DNA from: Oscillospiraceae bacterium
Lineage (GTDB): Bacteria > Bacillota > Clostridia > Oscillospirales > Acutalibacteraceae
DNA length: 64,000 bases
NCBI GenBank assembly: GCA_015065865.1
Contig: SVPM01000004.1
Span: 1 to 64,000 of the forward strand
Direction: 5' to 3'
Shown here piece by piece: positions 43,088-51,692 of the stretch. Both the position numbers and the translations under genes were made by a program. The notes beneath the pieces are model-generated. The model saw only the letters and a program-made list of their open reading frames with translations. It was not told where the DNA came from and did no database searches. Positions within the stretch are counted from its first letter, which is position 1. Each line of letters opens with the position of its first letter.

Positions 43088-43664
43088 GATGCTTATGATG
43101 CTAACGGCCACGTCCCTGTTTCAAAACGTGGTGCTCACCACCGGTTTCGGCAGTTCGCTGGCTCTGCGTGTGATCTACCGCAAAAGTGACATCTGGAAGT
43201 TCGGCGGTATGTTGTCGGTTTTCCTCATTGCCACAATGGCGATCGATTATCCGCTGGACCATTGGCTCGGACTGGGTCTGCAGGCGAAACTGCTGCGCCC
43301 GTTGGTGATGGTGCTGGTAGCTATGGCGTTGTATTGCCTTGTCACGGTGATCACGGCGGCCATTTCGGTGCCGTTTTACAAAAAGATCAAGCCCTATTTG
43401 GTGCCCGCCGTGTTCAATGATCTTACTCTCGGTCTGGCAATGGTCGCAAACCACAAGGTTACGCTCAGTTTTTGGGGTACCGTCGGGCTTGCCGCGGGCA
43501 GTTGCCTCGGGTTTATGTTGGTCGCATGGGTAATACTGGAGGGCCGCTCGCGCATTAACAGCCACGGAGTGCCGTTGGCGTTCCGCGGTGCGCCGGTCAT
43601 CCTCATCTATCTCGGGCTGGCGGCACTGGCCGCACTGGGCTTCGGCAGCAGCGTGTTGTTGTGA
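43080..43664 (+). CDS. RnfA-like membrane subunit lacking both cluster cysteines
   Basis: Protein of 194 residues starting at ATG 43080, overlapping the RnfE-like gene by eight bases. Six membrane helices. The first half reads SLFQNVVLTTGFGSSLALRV where RnfA has NNFVL followed by LGLCPFLGVS, so the cysteine becomes Ser26. The second half reads VFNDLTLGLAMV where RnfA has TTNCAVLGVAL, so the cysteine becomes Asp114. The C-terminal GVPLAFRGAPVILI is clearly RnfA-like. It ends the cassette; the next gene has its own ribosome site 23 bases on. Confidence 0.87.
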   Translation: MNEMLMMLTATSLFQNVVLTTGFGSSLALRVIYRKSDIWKFGGMLSVFLIATMAIDYPLDHWLGLGLQAKLLRPLVMVLVAMALYCLVTVITAAISVPFYKKIKPYLVPAVFNDLTLGLAMVANHKVTLSFWGTVGLAAGSCLGFMLVAWVILEGRSRINSHGVPLAFRGAPVILIYLGLAALAALGFGSSVLL

Positions 43665-43687
43665 GAATAAAGGAGTTTGCATAAACA

Positions 43688-44911
43688 ATGAGACGAAACA
43701 GGTTTCGACGTCGCAGCCGTGTGTTTCGGCGGCGGCGAAGCGGCGCCGTGCTCGGCAAGGTGCTTTTGTGGTTGTTGGTGGTGCCGGTTGCAATCGGGGG
43801 GTACTTTCTCGCACAGCATCTGGCCACGCGCAACGGCGGTCAGCCGACGGTTGCGCCTTCGGGCGATACCGCGGTGACGACCGCTCCCACCACGGTGGCA
43901 ACGGCACCCGACTCTCCTGCCTCGCCGCAGGAGAACGCGCCGAACATCGCGCATCTAAGGGCGTTTTATCTACCTTTTACCACCGCCGCGAGCCGCACTT
44001 CCACCTTTGAGGCGGCGGCCGCCGCGGGGTATAATGCGGTGATCATGGACCTTAAGGATGCTGACGGGCGGTTGTGGTATGCATCCGCCACGCCGTTGGC
44101 GCAAACCGCCCGCACGGTGCAACAACAGGCAATCTCGATGGAAGGTCTTGTTGCCATGCGCGAGGAGTTGCAGAACAAGTGGGGCATTACGCTGATCCCG
44201 CGATTGTATGCGTTTCGTGACCACGCCGCACCGCGCTATTTGGAAAATGCGCGGGTGACGGTTCAAGGTTCCGGCGATTCCGTGTGGTACGATAACGACC
44301 CGAGTGCCGGCGGTCGCCGTTGGTTGAACCCGTATGCCGAAGAGGCGAGGGGGTATATTTTGGAACTTGCAAAAGAACTGCACGGCAGCGGGTTTGCGCT
44401 GCTGATGTTGGACGGCGTTCAGTTCCCCGAGCAGGAGGCGCAAGCCTATTACGGCGATGCGGAACAGACGGCACTGCCAAGGGGGGAGGTTTTGGCTTCC
44501 TTTGTGCAGGAGATGAATGCGGCGGTCGGCAAGGACGGCTGGATGCTCACGGTCAGCGGTATGGCGGCGGTGGGCGAAAAGACGGGCGTGTACGGTGCAA
44601 ACCCCGCCACCTTCGGCGCGGCCGTTATCGCACCGTGGGCGTTGCCCGCCTCGTTCGGCGGCAGACTCACGGTGGGCGGCGAAACGGTGGTGTCGCCGAA
44701 CGCTCATCCCCACGAGGCGGCGACCTTGTTGTTCGGACAGTTGAAGGCGCGGTTGCAGTTGATGGAAAGCGCACCGTCGGTAATGCCGTGGTTGCAAGCG
44801 CAGGGGTATACCGCCGAGGACGTTGCCGCCGAGGTCGCGGCTCTGCACGAGCAGATGGGCGCAGGGGTGCCGTATGTTCTCTATCATCCCGACGGAAACT
44901 ATACGTTTTAA
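43688..44911 (+). CDS. Membrane-anchored putative glycoside hydrolase, DUF4015-like
   Basis: Protein of 407 residues with AAAGGAG 14 to 8 bases before the ATG. A very basic tail (MRRNRFRRRSRVFRRRRS) precedes one membrane segment (about 22-42) and a Thr/Pro linker. The outer domain contains YNAVIMDLKDADGRLWYAS, IPRLYAFRDHAAPRY, and WLNPYAEEARGYILELAKEL with GFALLMLDGVQFPE, a TIM-barrel glycoside-hydrolase-like pattern of DUF4015 proteins. Substrate is unknown; a wall glycan is plausible. It follows the Rnf-like genes by 23 bases but has no sequence link to RnfG, which is otherwise missing. It ends at a strong terminator. Confidence 0.78.
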   Translation: MRRNRFRRRSRVFRRRRSGAVLGKVLLWLLVVPVAIGGYFLAQHLATRNGGQPTVAPSGDTAVTTAPTTVATAPDSPASPQENAPNIAHLRAFYLPFTTAASRTSTFEAAAAAGYNAVIMDLKDADGRLWYASATPLAQTARTVQQQAISMEGLVAMREELQNKWGITLIPRLYAFRDHAAPRYLENARVTVQGSGDSVWYDNDPSAGGRRWLNPYAEEARGYILELAKELHGSGFALLMLDGVQFPEQEAQAYYGDAEQTALPRGEVLASFVQEMNAAVGKDGWMLTVSGMAAVGEKTGVYGANPATFGAAVIAPWALPASFGGRLTVGGETVVSPNAHPHEAATLLFGQLKARLQLMESAPSVMPWLQAQGYTAEDVAAEVAALHEQMGAGVPYVLYHPDGNYTF

Positions 44912-44914
44912 AGC

Positions 44915-44951
44915 AAAAAACACGCGAGGCTTTGGCCTCGCGTGTTTTTTG
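44915..44951. terminator. Bidirectional terminator after the DUF4015 gene
   Basis: AAAAAACACGCGAGGC, TTTG, GCCTCGCGTGTTTTTTG; serves the plus-strand gene and the convergent degV-like gene. Confidence 0.9.
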
Positions 44952-44960
44952 TTGTGGATA

Positions 44961-45815
44961 TTACGCCTTGGTCATAAACAGAACGCCGAGCGTTTCCGGA
45001 CCGCAGTGACAGGAGATGGTGCAACCTGCGCGGGTCACGTAAATGTTTTCGAACGGCCCGCAATCGGCGACGATCGCTTTCATCTTTTCCAGTTCCGCTT
45101 CGGATGTGCCGGAATGGGTGATGAACACCTTTTCGTAATCAATGTCGTCACGGTTGAGCATATCGCGCACGTACTGCTCACGCACTTTGGAAAGCGCACC
45201 GCGGTATTTTTTGCCGACCGCCATGGTGCCGTCTGCCGTGTTGACTTCAATGCACGGTTTCAGTTGCAACACGTTGGCACCCATCATGGCCAGCGCGGAG
45301 CAACGCCCGCCCTTGTGCAGGAACTCCAGCGTGTCCAGCACGAAACTGGCGTGACAATGCGGCACCAGTGCGCGCAATTCTTCAGCGATCTGCTCGGCCG
45401 GCATACCCGCTTCAATACGCTTGGCGGCCTCCAGAACCAACAGGCCGGAACCGGTGGAAAGGTTGCAGGAATCCACCACCCACACGTTGCCCACTTCCTC
45501 GGCGGCAAGACCTGCGTTTTGGTTGGAGGAGGAAAGCCCGTGCCCCAGCGAGATGTGCACCACGTCGAAGCCCTGCTCCACGTAGGCGCGGAAGGTGTCC
45601 TCATAGGTGGCGATGTTAATGGCCGCCGTGCGCGGCAAGATCTTCTTTTCGCGATAGGTCGCGTAAATGCCGTCGGGATCAATGGTTACGCCGTCCAGAT
45701 ACTGTTCTTCGCCCAACGTTACGTTGAACGGAACGGTGTGCACGTTATATTTTTCCGTTAATACCGCACCCAGATCACAGGTGCTGTCTGCGGACAGAAG
45801 GACCGGTCTGCTCAT
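44961..45815 (-). CDS. DegV family fatty acid-binding protein
   Basis: Protein of 284 residues. The family start MSRPVLLSADSTCDLGAVL, the SLGHGLSSSNQNAG motif that binds the lipid head, and VVDSCNLSTGSGLLVLEAA identify DegV. FakB-type members hold a fatty acid for phosphorylation by FakA. The gene stands alone between a strong promoter (45850-45878) and a terminator. The specific fatty acid preference is unknown. Confidence 0.93.
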   Translation of the reverse strand: MSRPVLLSADSTCDLGAVLTEKYNVHTVPFNVTLGEEQYLDGVTIDPDGIYATYREKKILPRTAAINIATYEDTFRAYVEQGFDVVHISLGHGLSSSNQNAGLAAEEVGNVWVVDSCNLSTGSGLLVLEAAKRIEAGMPAEQIAEELRALVPHCHASFVLDTLEFLHKGGRCSALAMMGANVLQLKPCIEVNTADGTMAVGKKYRGALSKVREQYVRDMLNRDDIDYEKVFITHSGTSEAELEKMKAIVADCGPFENIYVTRAGCTISCHCGPETLGVLFMTKA

Positions 45816-45849
45816 AGTCGATTCACCTCATCTAAAATTCAATACAGTC

Positions 45850-45878
45850 ACTATACCATAAAACTTTGCAAAAAACAA
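45850..45878 (-). promoter_or_regulatory. Promoter of the degV-like gene
   Basis: On the minus strand, TTGTTT (45878-45873) and TATAGT (45855-45850) with a 17-base spacer; divergent from the YfhO promoter. Confidence 0.75.
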
Positions 45879-45888
45879 GTAATGCCCC

Positions 45889-45916
45889 TTGTTTTTTTGC
45901 AAAATTGTGATATGAT
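45889..45916 (+). promoter_or_regulatory. Promoter of the yfhO-like gene
   Basis: TTGTTT at 45889-45894 and TATGAT at 45911-45916 with a 16-base spacer, about 42 bases before the ATG. Confidence 0.65.
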
Positions 45917-45957
45917 AAAAATGGTATATTATTGTTACTATGAGAGGATAACGAGAA

Positions 45958-48900
45958 ATGGAAAAACGAACGGTTCCGTTTTGGGAGATTCTGCGTGCGG
46001 TGTCGCTGGTGTTGTTCTTTGCCGGCTGTGCCGCAATCGGGTATTGGCTTTTCGGGCACGATAACCCCGCATTGGAAGTACGAAGTGAGGTACAGCAACT
46101 GGTGTATCCGCTCGGGTTGGGCTTGTTGCTGTCGAGCCTGCTCACCGCCACGCTGTCGGCGGCGCTGTGGAAGAACGAAGAAGAACGCCCCGTGTGGTAT
46201 TATCCCGTCGCGGCCGCGTTGCTCACCCTTTGCGGGTTGGGGCTTGCTTACGTTTTCCTCGGCATCTGGCCGATGGGGGATGAAACCTGCCTGATCGTGG
46301 ATATGCACCATCAGTATGCCCCGCTGCTTGCCAAACTTCGCACCATGTTTTTGGGAGAAGGCGGTTTCTTTTATTCCTTTGATCTTGGCATGGGTGCTTC
46401 GGTCCTTCCGGCGTTTGCCTACTATCTTGCAAGTCCGCTTAACCTGCTGTTGGTGCTGTTCCCCGAACACCTGTTGGCGGAAGGCATCTTCCTTATCACG
46501 ATTCTCAAGAACATGCTGATCGCGGCGGCCTGTGCGCTGTGCTTGCAGTATCTTTACGGCGAGCGTTCTCCCAAAGTGGCGGCGATGTCGTTGCTCTATT
46601 CCATGATGATGTACGTCCTTGCTTATTCGTGGAACATTATGTGGCTGGACGGTTTGATCGCGTTACCGCTTGCGGTGATGGGATTTGAGCACCTGATGCG
46701 CCGCGGCAAGTATCTTCCCTACGTTCTCTCGCTGGCGTATGCGTTGTATGCGAACTATTATATCGCCTTTATGCTCTGCATCTTTTTGGTGTTGTATTTC
46801 TTCGCGTTTCTGTTGCGCGAAAAACGGGACGGCGAGGACAACCGCCGTGCATTGTGGCGCTTCACGCTGGGTTCGTTGCTCGGCGGCGGGCTTTCGATGT
46901 TCTTGGTGTTGCCCACCTTCCTTGCGTTGGGGCAGACTTCGGCCGCCGGTGCGGGGCTTCCCGAGATGGACGTGTATTTCGACCTGTTCGATCTGCTCGG
47001 CCGTCATCTTTATCAAGTGACCCCCACCATTCGCTCTCGCTTTTTACCGAACGTGTATTGCGGTATTGCGCCGTTGGTGCTGGTGCCGCTGTTTGCGTTC
47101 AACCGCGGCATTTCCCGCCGCCGCCGTGCGGTGTATCTCGGCTTGCTTGTCGCCATGGCGTTCAGCCTGCCGCTCAATCAGGTGAACCTGTTGTGGCACG
47201 GGTTGCATTCCCCCAACGACCTGCCCTATCGTTTTTCTTTCGTCTATTGTTTCGTGTTGGTGCTTCTCAGTTATGAAACGCTGATGCATCTGCGTACCGT
47301 GCGTCCGCGTCAGTTGGCGGCGGTGCTGGGCGGCATCCTCACCTATATTGTGTTGGAAGAAAAATTCGGCAATTCCGAAGAGTACGGATTCAAAACCTTG
47401 TACGTCAGTTTGGCGTTGGCGGCGGTGTACGCCCTGCTGTGTTATCTGATGGCACAAAAGAAGGTGCGCCGTGCGGTCGGCAGTATGCTGTTGCTCACGC
47501 TGATCACGATGGAGATGACCTTAAACGCCTCCAACGTGCTGACCAAACTGAACAATCAGGAATATTACAGCAATCACAGCGGATATGTGGACAATCTCAC
47601 CACCGAAAACGTAAAGAGTGCGGTCGCTTCCATGGAAAAGCAGGCGGCAACGAGCGGCAACGCCTTTTCCCGCGTGGAGTTTTTGCCGCGCCGCACCTGT
47701 ATGGATACCGCGCTGTTCCAATATAACGGCATCACCTCTTTTGCATCCAGCAACTCGTATCGCACCACCCGCTTTATGGGCGCGATGGGGTATGCGGTCA
47801 ACGGCGTGAACAGTTATCTGTACAAAAGTTTTGTGCCCATGACCGACTCGTTGCTCGGCATTCGGTACGTTGCCTTGGAAACCGAGCTTTCCTCCCACCG
47901 ACAGTTATCGCTTGTGGATACCGTGGTTACGGTGGGCGAAGATGCGGAGATATCGGAATACTATATATACGAAAACAAAACCGCCCTGCCGATCGCGTGG
48001 CGCGCAGACAGCGCGGTGAAAGAATGGGCTTCCTCCTACTACAATCCCGTAACGAGCATCAACGGCCTGTACAGTTCCATGACGGGCGATCAAACCCCCG
48101 TTTTGGTGCCGATGCAGGTGGAACCGTATGCCGACAGCAAGGGTGCCGTCACCGTCAACGGGGTGTACGGCTTCCGCATGGATGGCGGCGTTTCCTCGCG
48201 CGGCGATCTGCGTGCAACGGCGGACGCCGACGGCCAGTATTTCTTATACGTGGATTGCCGCAGTGCAGAGTCCATTTCGGTCACGCAGGGTGAAAACGTG
48301 TGGAACGTTACCGCCCACGAACCCTTCTTTATTGATGCGGGGTATCTTACGGCTGACAGTTACGCTACCGTGACCATCAATTCCGACACCACCTGTACCG
48401 GTAACGTGTATATGCTGCGTATGGATGAAGCGGTGTTCAACCGTGCGATGGCGACCCTCGCCGCCGACGGTATGACCGTCACGGAATGCCGCGACGACCG
48501 CCTCTGCGGCAAGGTGAACGCCTCTGCGGCGGGTGCAATGGTCACCTCCATCCCCTACGATGCCGGCTGGCGGGTGAAGGTAGACGGGAAAGCGGTCAAG
48601 ACTTACGCACTGGACCGCGCGGTGCCCGATGACGTGGAGGAAGAAGACAACGTCGGCGGTGCACTGCTTGGCTTTGATATCGCGGCGGGCGAACACACGG
48701 TGGAATTGGTGTTTGTGCCGAAAGGCTTTGTGGCGGGTACGGTCATCAGCCTGCTGAGTCTGGCGCTGTTGGTGGCGGTGTCGCTGTTCACCGGCCGCCG
48801 TGCCGCACAGGTGCAGGGCACGCGCTTTCAGTGGCTTTTGGATACGCGCGACGTCAGCGTGCCGTGCGCGGTGCGCGGCGAACACGCGGCCGTGGGGGAT

Positions 48901-48999
48901 GCGCCGCCCTGTGTGCAAGACGAGCCGTTGGCCGAGGAACCCCTTGCCGCAGACGAAGCGGTTTCCGACGGTAACGAGCCGTCGGAAGGGGAAATTTAA
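45958..48999 (+). CDS. YfhO-family multi-spanning membrane glycosyltransferase
   Basis: Protein of 1013 residues. Around a dozen membrane helices fill residues 10-520, with an early DETCLIVDMHHQYAPLLAKL motif and FYSFDLGMGASVLP typical of YfhO. A large extracytoplasmic beta-rich domain follows (about 530-890), then one more helix and an acidic C-terminal tail (DEPLAEEPLAADEAVSDG). In Bacillus and Listeria, YfhO-type proteins (GT-C fold) glycosylate lipoteichoic or wall teichoic acid. A hairpin (TTCCGACGG / CCGTCGGAA, about 48963-48987) overlaps the end of the gene but lacks a clear T-run. Confidence 0.88.
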   Translation: MEKRTVPFWEILRAVSLVLFFAGCAAIGYWLFGHDNPALEVRSEVQQLVYPLGLGLLLSSLLTATLSAALWKNEEERPVWYYPVAAALLTLCGLGLAYVFLGIWPMGDETCLIVDMHHQYAPLLAKLRTMFLGEGGFFYSFDLGMGASVLPAFAYYLASPLNLLLVLFPEHLLAEGIFLITILKNMLIAAACALCLQYLYGERSPKVAAMSLLYSMMMYVLAYSWNIMWLDGLIALPLAVMGFEHLMRRGKYLPYVLSLAYALYANYYIAFMLCIFLVLYFFAFLLREKRDGEDNRRALWRFTLGSLLGGGLSMFLVLPTFLALGQTSAAGAGLPEMDVYFDLFDLLGRHLYQVTPTIRSRFLPNVYCGIAPLVLVPLFAFNRGISRRRRAVYLGLLVAMAFSLPLNQVNLLWHGLHSPNDLPYRFSFVYCFVLVLLSYETLMHLRTVRPRQLAAVLGGILTYIVLEEKFGNSEEYGFKTLYVSLALAAVYALLCYLMAQKKVRRAVGSMLLLTLITMEMTLNASNVLTKLNNQEYYSNHSGYVDNLTTENVKSAVASMEKQAATSGNAFSRVEFLPRRTCMDTALFQYNGITSFASSNSYRTTRFMGAMGYAVNGVNSYLYKSFVPMTDSLLGIRYVALETELSSHRQLSLVDTVVTVGEDAEISEYYIYENKTALPIAWRADSAVKEWASSYYNPVTSINGLYSSMTGDQTPVLVPMQVEPYADSKGAVTVNGVYGFRMDGGVSSRGDLRATADADGQYFLYVDCRSAESISVTQGENVWNVTAHEPFFIDAGYLTADSYATVTINSDTTCTGNVYMLRMDEAVFNRAMATLAADGMTVTECRDDRLCGKVNASAAGAMVTSIPYDAGWRVKVDGKAVKTYALDRAVPDDVEEEDNVGGALLGFDIAAGEHTVELVFVPKGFVAGTVISLLSLALLVAVSLFTGRRAAQVQGTRFQWLLDTRDVSVPCAVRGEHAAVGDAPPCVQDEPLAEEPLAADEAVSDGNEPSEGEI

Positions 49000-49018
49000 A
49001 AAATTTTTGCAAAACCAC

Positions 49019-49047
49019 TTGACGGCGAATGGAGTTGCGTGTATAAT
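49019..49047 (+). promoter_or_regulatory. Strong promoter of the cohesin-like surface protein
   Basis: TTGACG at 49019-49024 and TATAAT at 49042-49047 with a 17-base spacer, about 40 bases before the ATG. Confidence 0.85.
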
Positions 49048-49087
49048 GATACTGTCCAATCATATTTTTAAAAAGGAGAAGATTGAA

Positions 49088-49975
49088 ATGAAAAAGATTT
49101 CTGTCATCGCAATTGTTTGTGCACTGCTGTTGATGCTGTGCGTGCCTTTCGGCGCTTTTGCTGCGGATCAGATCGCGTTCAACGCTGCTGACAAAACCGC
49201 GGACGCAGAAGGCAAGGCCACCTTGGTCATCAACTACACCACTGAAGAACGCCTGCAGAACGGTGTCTTCAGAGTCGAATGGAACAAAGACGAACTTTCC
49301 GTGGCCGGCCAAGGCACTTCGGATCTGAAGAACGCGGAAGTGAACATCGCTTTCCGTAATGACGGTTATGTTCTCGTTGGTTTCATGAACCCCGCTAACG
49401 AGCAGGACGTTCAGGATGCCATCGAATTCGGCGGCAGCGAAGCGGACGTGTTCCCGAAGAGCGGCAACATCCTTACCATCCCCATGAAGGTCAAGAATCT
49501 GGTTGCCGGTGAATACAAGGTGACCGTGACCGTGCAGGAATTGGTCGTTATGAGCGGCAACAACGCGGCTCCGGCTCCGTTCGAGGCGAAGATCATCGTT
49601 GAAGGCGCTCCGGCCGGTGACGGCGGCGAAGGCGGCAACGGCGGCAACGGCGGCGATAGCAACGTCCCCGGCGGCGATAGCAATGTTCCCGGCGGCGATA
49701 GCAATGTTCCCGGCGGCGAAGGCGACAGCAACGTCCCCGGTGGCGACAGCAACACTCCCGCTGGTGACAGCAACGCTCCTGCCGGCGACAGCAACGCTCC
49801 CGCTGGTGACAGCAACGCTCCTGCCGGCGACAACGCTCAGGCCGGTACCACCACGGCTCCCACCACCACCAAGAAGGCGGGCCCCTTGGGCGAGGCTACT
49901 CCGTGGGCGCTGTTGGCGACTGTTTCGGTTGCCGGCGCTGCTCTGGTTGTTCTGTCCACCAAGAAGAGCAAGTAA
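49088..49975 (+). CDS. Secreted cohesin-like repeat protein with C-terminal membrane anchor
   Basis: Protein of 295 residues starting at ATG 49088 with AAAAAGGAGAAGATTGAA upstream. The signal peptide (residues 1-24, ending GAFAAD) precedes a beta-rich domain (about 25-175) with NGVFRVEWNKDELSV and GEYKVTVTVQELVV strands that resemble a cohesin or related carbohydrate-anchoring fold. A spacer of GDSNVPG, GDSNTPA and GDSNAPA repeats (about 185-250) leads to a Thr-rich stretch, GPLGEAT, a hydrophobic helix and KKSK. More GCT and GTT codons and a strong promoter suggest high expression. It may be a cell-surface stalk; no binding partner is visible. Confidence 0.8.
   Translation: MKKISVIAIVCALLLMLCVPFGAFAADQIAFNAADKTADAEGKATLVINYTTEERLQNGVFRVEWNKDELSVAGQGTSDLKNAEVNIAFRNDGYVLVGFMNPANEQDVQDAIEFGGSEADVFPKSGNILTIPMKVKNLVAGEYKVTVTVQELVVMSGNNAAPAPFEAKIIVEGAPAGDGGEGGNGGNGGDSNVPGGDSNVPGGDSNVPGGEGDSNVPGGDSNTPAGDSNAPAGDSNAPAGDSNAPAGDNAQAGTTTAPTTTKKAGPLGEATPWALLATVSVAGAALVVLSTKKSK
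49652..49833 (+). repeat. 21-bp repeats coding GDSN(V/T/A)P(G/A)
   Basis: Tandem units such as GGCGATAGCAATGTTCCCGG repeat about eight times with third-base drift. One unit carries an extra GEG. The tract length may vary between strains. Confidence 0.88.
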
Positions 49976-50013
49976 TTATTACATGATTGGATTAAACGGG
50001 TGACCGTTTAAGG

Positions 50014-50084
50014 GAGGCGCTGACCAATGGTCAGCGCCTTTTCTTAATGTAAAAAGAAGGAAAGACCGAGAGAACGGAGGGAGG
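50014..50084 (+). repeat. Terminator-bearing 71-bp direct repeat, copy 1
   Basis: Begins GAGGCGCTGACCAATGGTCA, forms the hairpin GGCGCTGACC / GGTCAGCGCC at 50016-50038 followed by TTTTCTT, and serves as terminator for the cohesin-like gene. It recurs without gaps, with some base changes, at 50200-50270. Confidence 0.85.
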
Positions 50085-50199
50085 AGGTGTGTGAGGGGGA
50101 ACCGTCAGGGTTCCCCCTCGCGTCGAGCGTGCAAAGCACGCGGATAAACCCGCCCGCAGGCGGCAACCCGCACAAGGTGCGAAGCGCCTGTGCGGAGTT
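50085..50199. other. Hairpin-rich intergenic segment between the repeat copies
   Basis: A strong hairpin GAGGGGGAACC / GGTTCCCCCTC lies at 50093-50119, then CGTGC / GCACG and GCCCGC / GCGGGC-like stems and CGCACAAGG...CCTGTGCG. There is no open frame worth calling. It might be a transcribed structured RNA or a repeat insertion; I see no promoter of its own. Confidence 0.5.
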
Positions 50200-50270
50200 G
50201 AGGCGCTGACCAATGGTCAGCGCCTTTTCTTAATGCAAAGAGAGGGAAAAGTTGAGAGAGCGGAGGGAGG
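50200..50270 (+). repeat. 71-bp direct repeat, copy 2
   Basis: Ungapped second copy of the 50014-50084 segment, with the same hairpin at 50202-50224 and a purine-rich 3' half that has diverged. It lies just before the promoter of the next gene. Confidence 0.85.
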
Positions 50271-50313
50271 GGGCGCCTATCCGCACACAGTTTGAAAACT
50301 TTGCGTAAAACTC

Positions 50314-50342
50314 TTGCGTTTCGTGGATTTGTGTGCTACAAT
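50314..50342 (+). promoter_or_regulatory. Promoter of the fucO-like gene
   Basis: TTGCGT at 50314-50319 and TACAAT at 50337-50342 with a 17-base spacer. Confidence 0.78.
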
Positions 50343-50396
50343 AAATGGGTAAATATAGCGGCTTGCGCCGCAATAAAGAATATGGAGGAAACAACT

Positions 50397-51545
50397 ATGG
50401 CAAATCGTTTTGTACTCAACGAAACCAGCTATCACGGCAAGGGCGCCGTTGCCGCTGTGGCGACGGAGATCACCGCACGCGGCTTTAAAAAGGTGCTCGT
50501 CTGCTCCGACCCCGACTTGATCCGCTTTGGCGTGACCAAAAAGGTAACGGACGTGTTGGACGGCGCGAACATCGCGTACGACATTTTCAGCGACATTAAA
50601 CCCAACCCCACCATCGAAAACGTGCAGGCGGGCGTGGCGGCGTTCAAGGCGAGCGGCGCGGATTGCATCGTGGCGATCGGCGGCGGCTCCTCCATTGATA
50701 CGGCGAAGGCTGTCGGTATTATCATCACCAACCCCGCGTTCGCCGACGTGCGTTCGCTCGAGGGTGTGGCTCCCACCACCAATCCCTGCGTGCCGATCAT
50801 TGCTGTGGCGACCACGGCGGGCACGGCGGCGGAAGTGACCATCAACTACGTTATTACCGACGTGCAGAACAACCGTAAGATGGTCTGCGTGGACGTGCAC
50901 GACATCCCCGTTGTGGCGATCGTTGACCCCGAGATGATGGCAACCATGCCGAAGGGCCTCACCGCCGCGACCGGTATGGATGCGTTGACCCACGCGATCG
51001 AAGGCTACATCACCAAGGGCGCTTGGGAAATGAGCGATATGTTCCATCTGAAGGCGATCGAACTGATTGCGAAGAGCCTGCGCGGCGCGGTGGAGAACAC
51101 CGATGAAGGCCGTGAGGGCATGGCGCTCGGTCAGTACATCGCGGGTATGGGCTTCTCCAACGTCGGTCTGGGCATCGTACACTCGATGGCTCACCCGCTG
51201 GGTGCGCTGTACGACACCCCGCACGGCGTGGCGAATGCGATCATCCTGCCGACCGTTATGGAATACAACGCTCCCGAAACCGGCGAGAAGTATCGTGAGA
51301 TCGCAAAAGCGATGGGTGTTTGCGGCGTGGATGCCATGTCGCTGGACGATGCCCGTAAAGCGGCTATCGATGCGGTCCGTCAGTTGTCGGTGGATGTGGG
51401 TATCCCCGCAGATCTTAAGGATATCGTGAAGGCCGAGGACGTGGACTTCCTGTCCCAGTCGGCGTTTGACGATGCTTGCCGTCCCGGCAACCCGCGCGAC
51501 ACGTCGGTTGCGGAGATCAAAGAACTGTATCTCTCGCTCATGTAA
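50397..51545 (+). CDS. fucO: Iron-containing alcohol dehydrogenase, lactaldehyde reductase type
   Basis: Protein of 382 residues, the usual FucO length, with ATGGAGGAAACAACT at the start. The NAD-binding segment CIVAIGGGSSIDTAKAVG and the metal ligands in GMDALTHAIEGYI, GIVHSMAHPLGALYDTPHGVANA match group III iron-dependent dehydrogenases; the last motif contains the His ligands. FucO reduces lactaldehyde to 1,2-propanediol, regenerating NAD during deoxysugar fermentation. Other alcohol/butanol dehydrogenases share the fold, so the substrate is a best guess. It stands alone between a promoter and a terminator. Its codon use is similar to that of highly expressed genes. Confidence 0.88.
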   Translation: MANRFVLNETSYHGKGAVAAVATEITARGFKKVLVCSDPDLIRFGVTKKVTDVLDGANIAYDIFSDIKPNPTIENVQAGVAAFKASGADCIVAIGGGSSIDTAKAVGIIITNPAFADVRSLEGVAPTTNPCVPIIAVATTAGTAAEVTINYVITDVQNNRKMVCVDVHDIPVVAIVDPEMMATMPKGLTAATGMDALTHAIEGYITKGAWEMSDMFHLKAIELIAKSLRGAVENTDEGREGMALGQYIAGMGFSNVGLGIVHSMAHPLGALYDTPHGVANAIILPTVMEYNAPETGEKYREIAKAMGVCGVDAMSLDDARKAAIDAVRQLSVDVGIPADLKDIVKAEDVDFLSQSAFDDACRPGNPRDTSVAEIKELYLSLM

Positions 51546-51555
51546 CGTAAAAACC

Positions 51556-51597
51556 AAAACAGCCCGAACGCTCACAATGCGTTCGGGCTGTTTTTTT
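51556..51597 (+). terminator. Terminator after the fucO-like gene
   Basis: AAAACAGCCCGAACGC, TCACAAT, GCGTTCGGGCTGTTTTTTT, ten bases after the stop. Confidence 0.92.
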
Positions 51598-51692
51598 GAG
51601 CGACCCCCGACTGTGCCGGTGGTTCAAAAAAGCTTTAGCGGTGAGTGGGAAAAATACGTCTTGAAAAGATGGACAATGAAACGATCAAAGAA
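51598..51692. other. Intergenic region, no gene seen
   Basis: The stretch between the fucO terminator and the fold-back repeat holds only short open frames with no ribosome site. Confidence 0.4.

Noticed and set aside
43688-44911. Candidate for the missing RnfG
   Set aside because: It is a basic, membrane-anchored DUF4015-like hydrolase with a TIM-barrel pattern; it lacks the FMN-binding S(T)GAT motif of RnfG.
48963-48987. Terminator at the end of the yfhO-like gene
   Set aside because: The stem is strong but is followed by GGGGAAATTT, not a T-run, so I left it as an unassigned hairpin.
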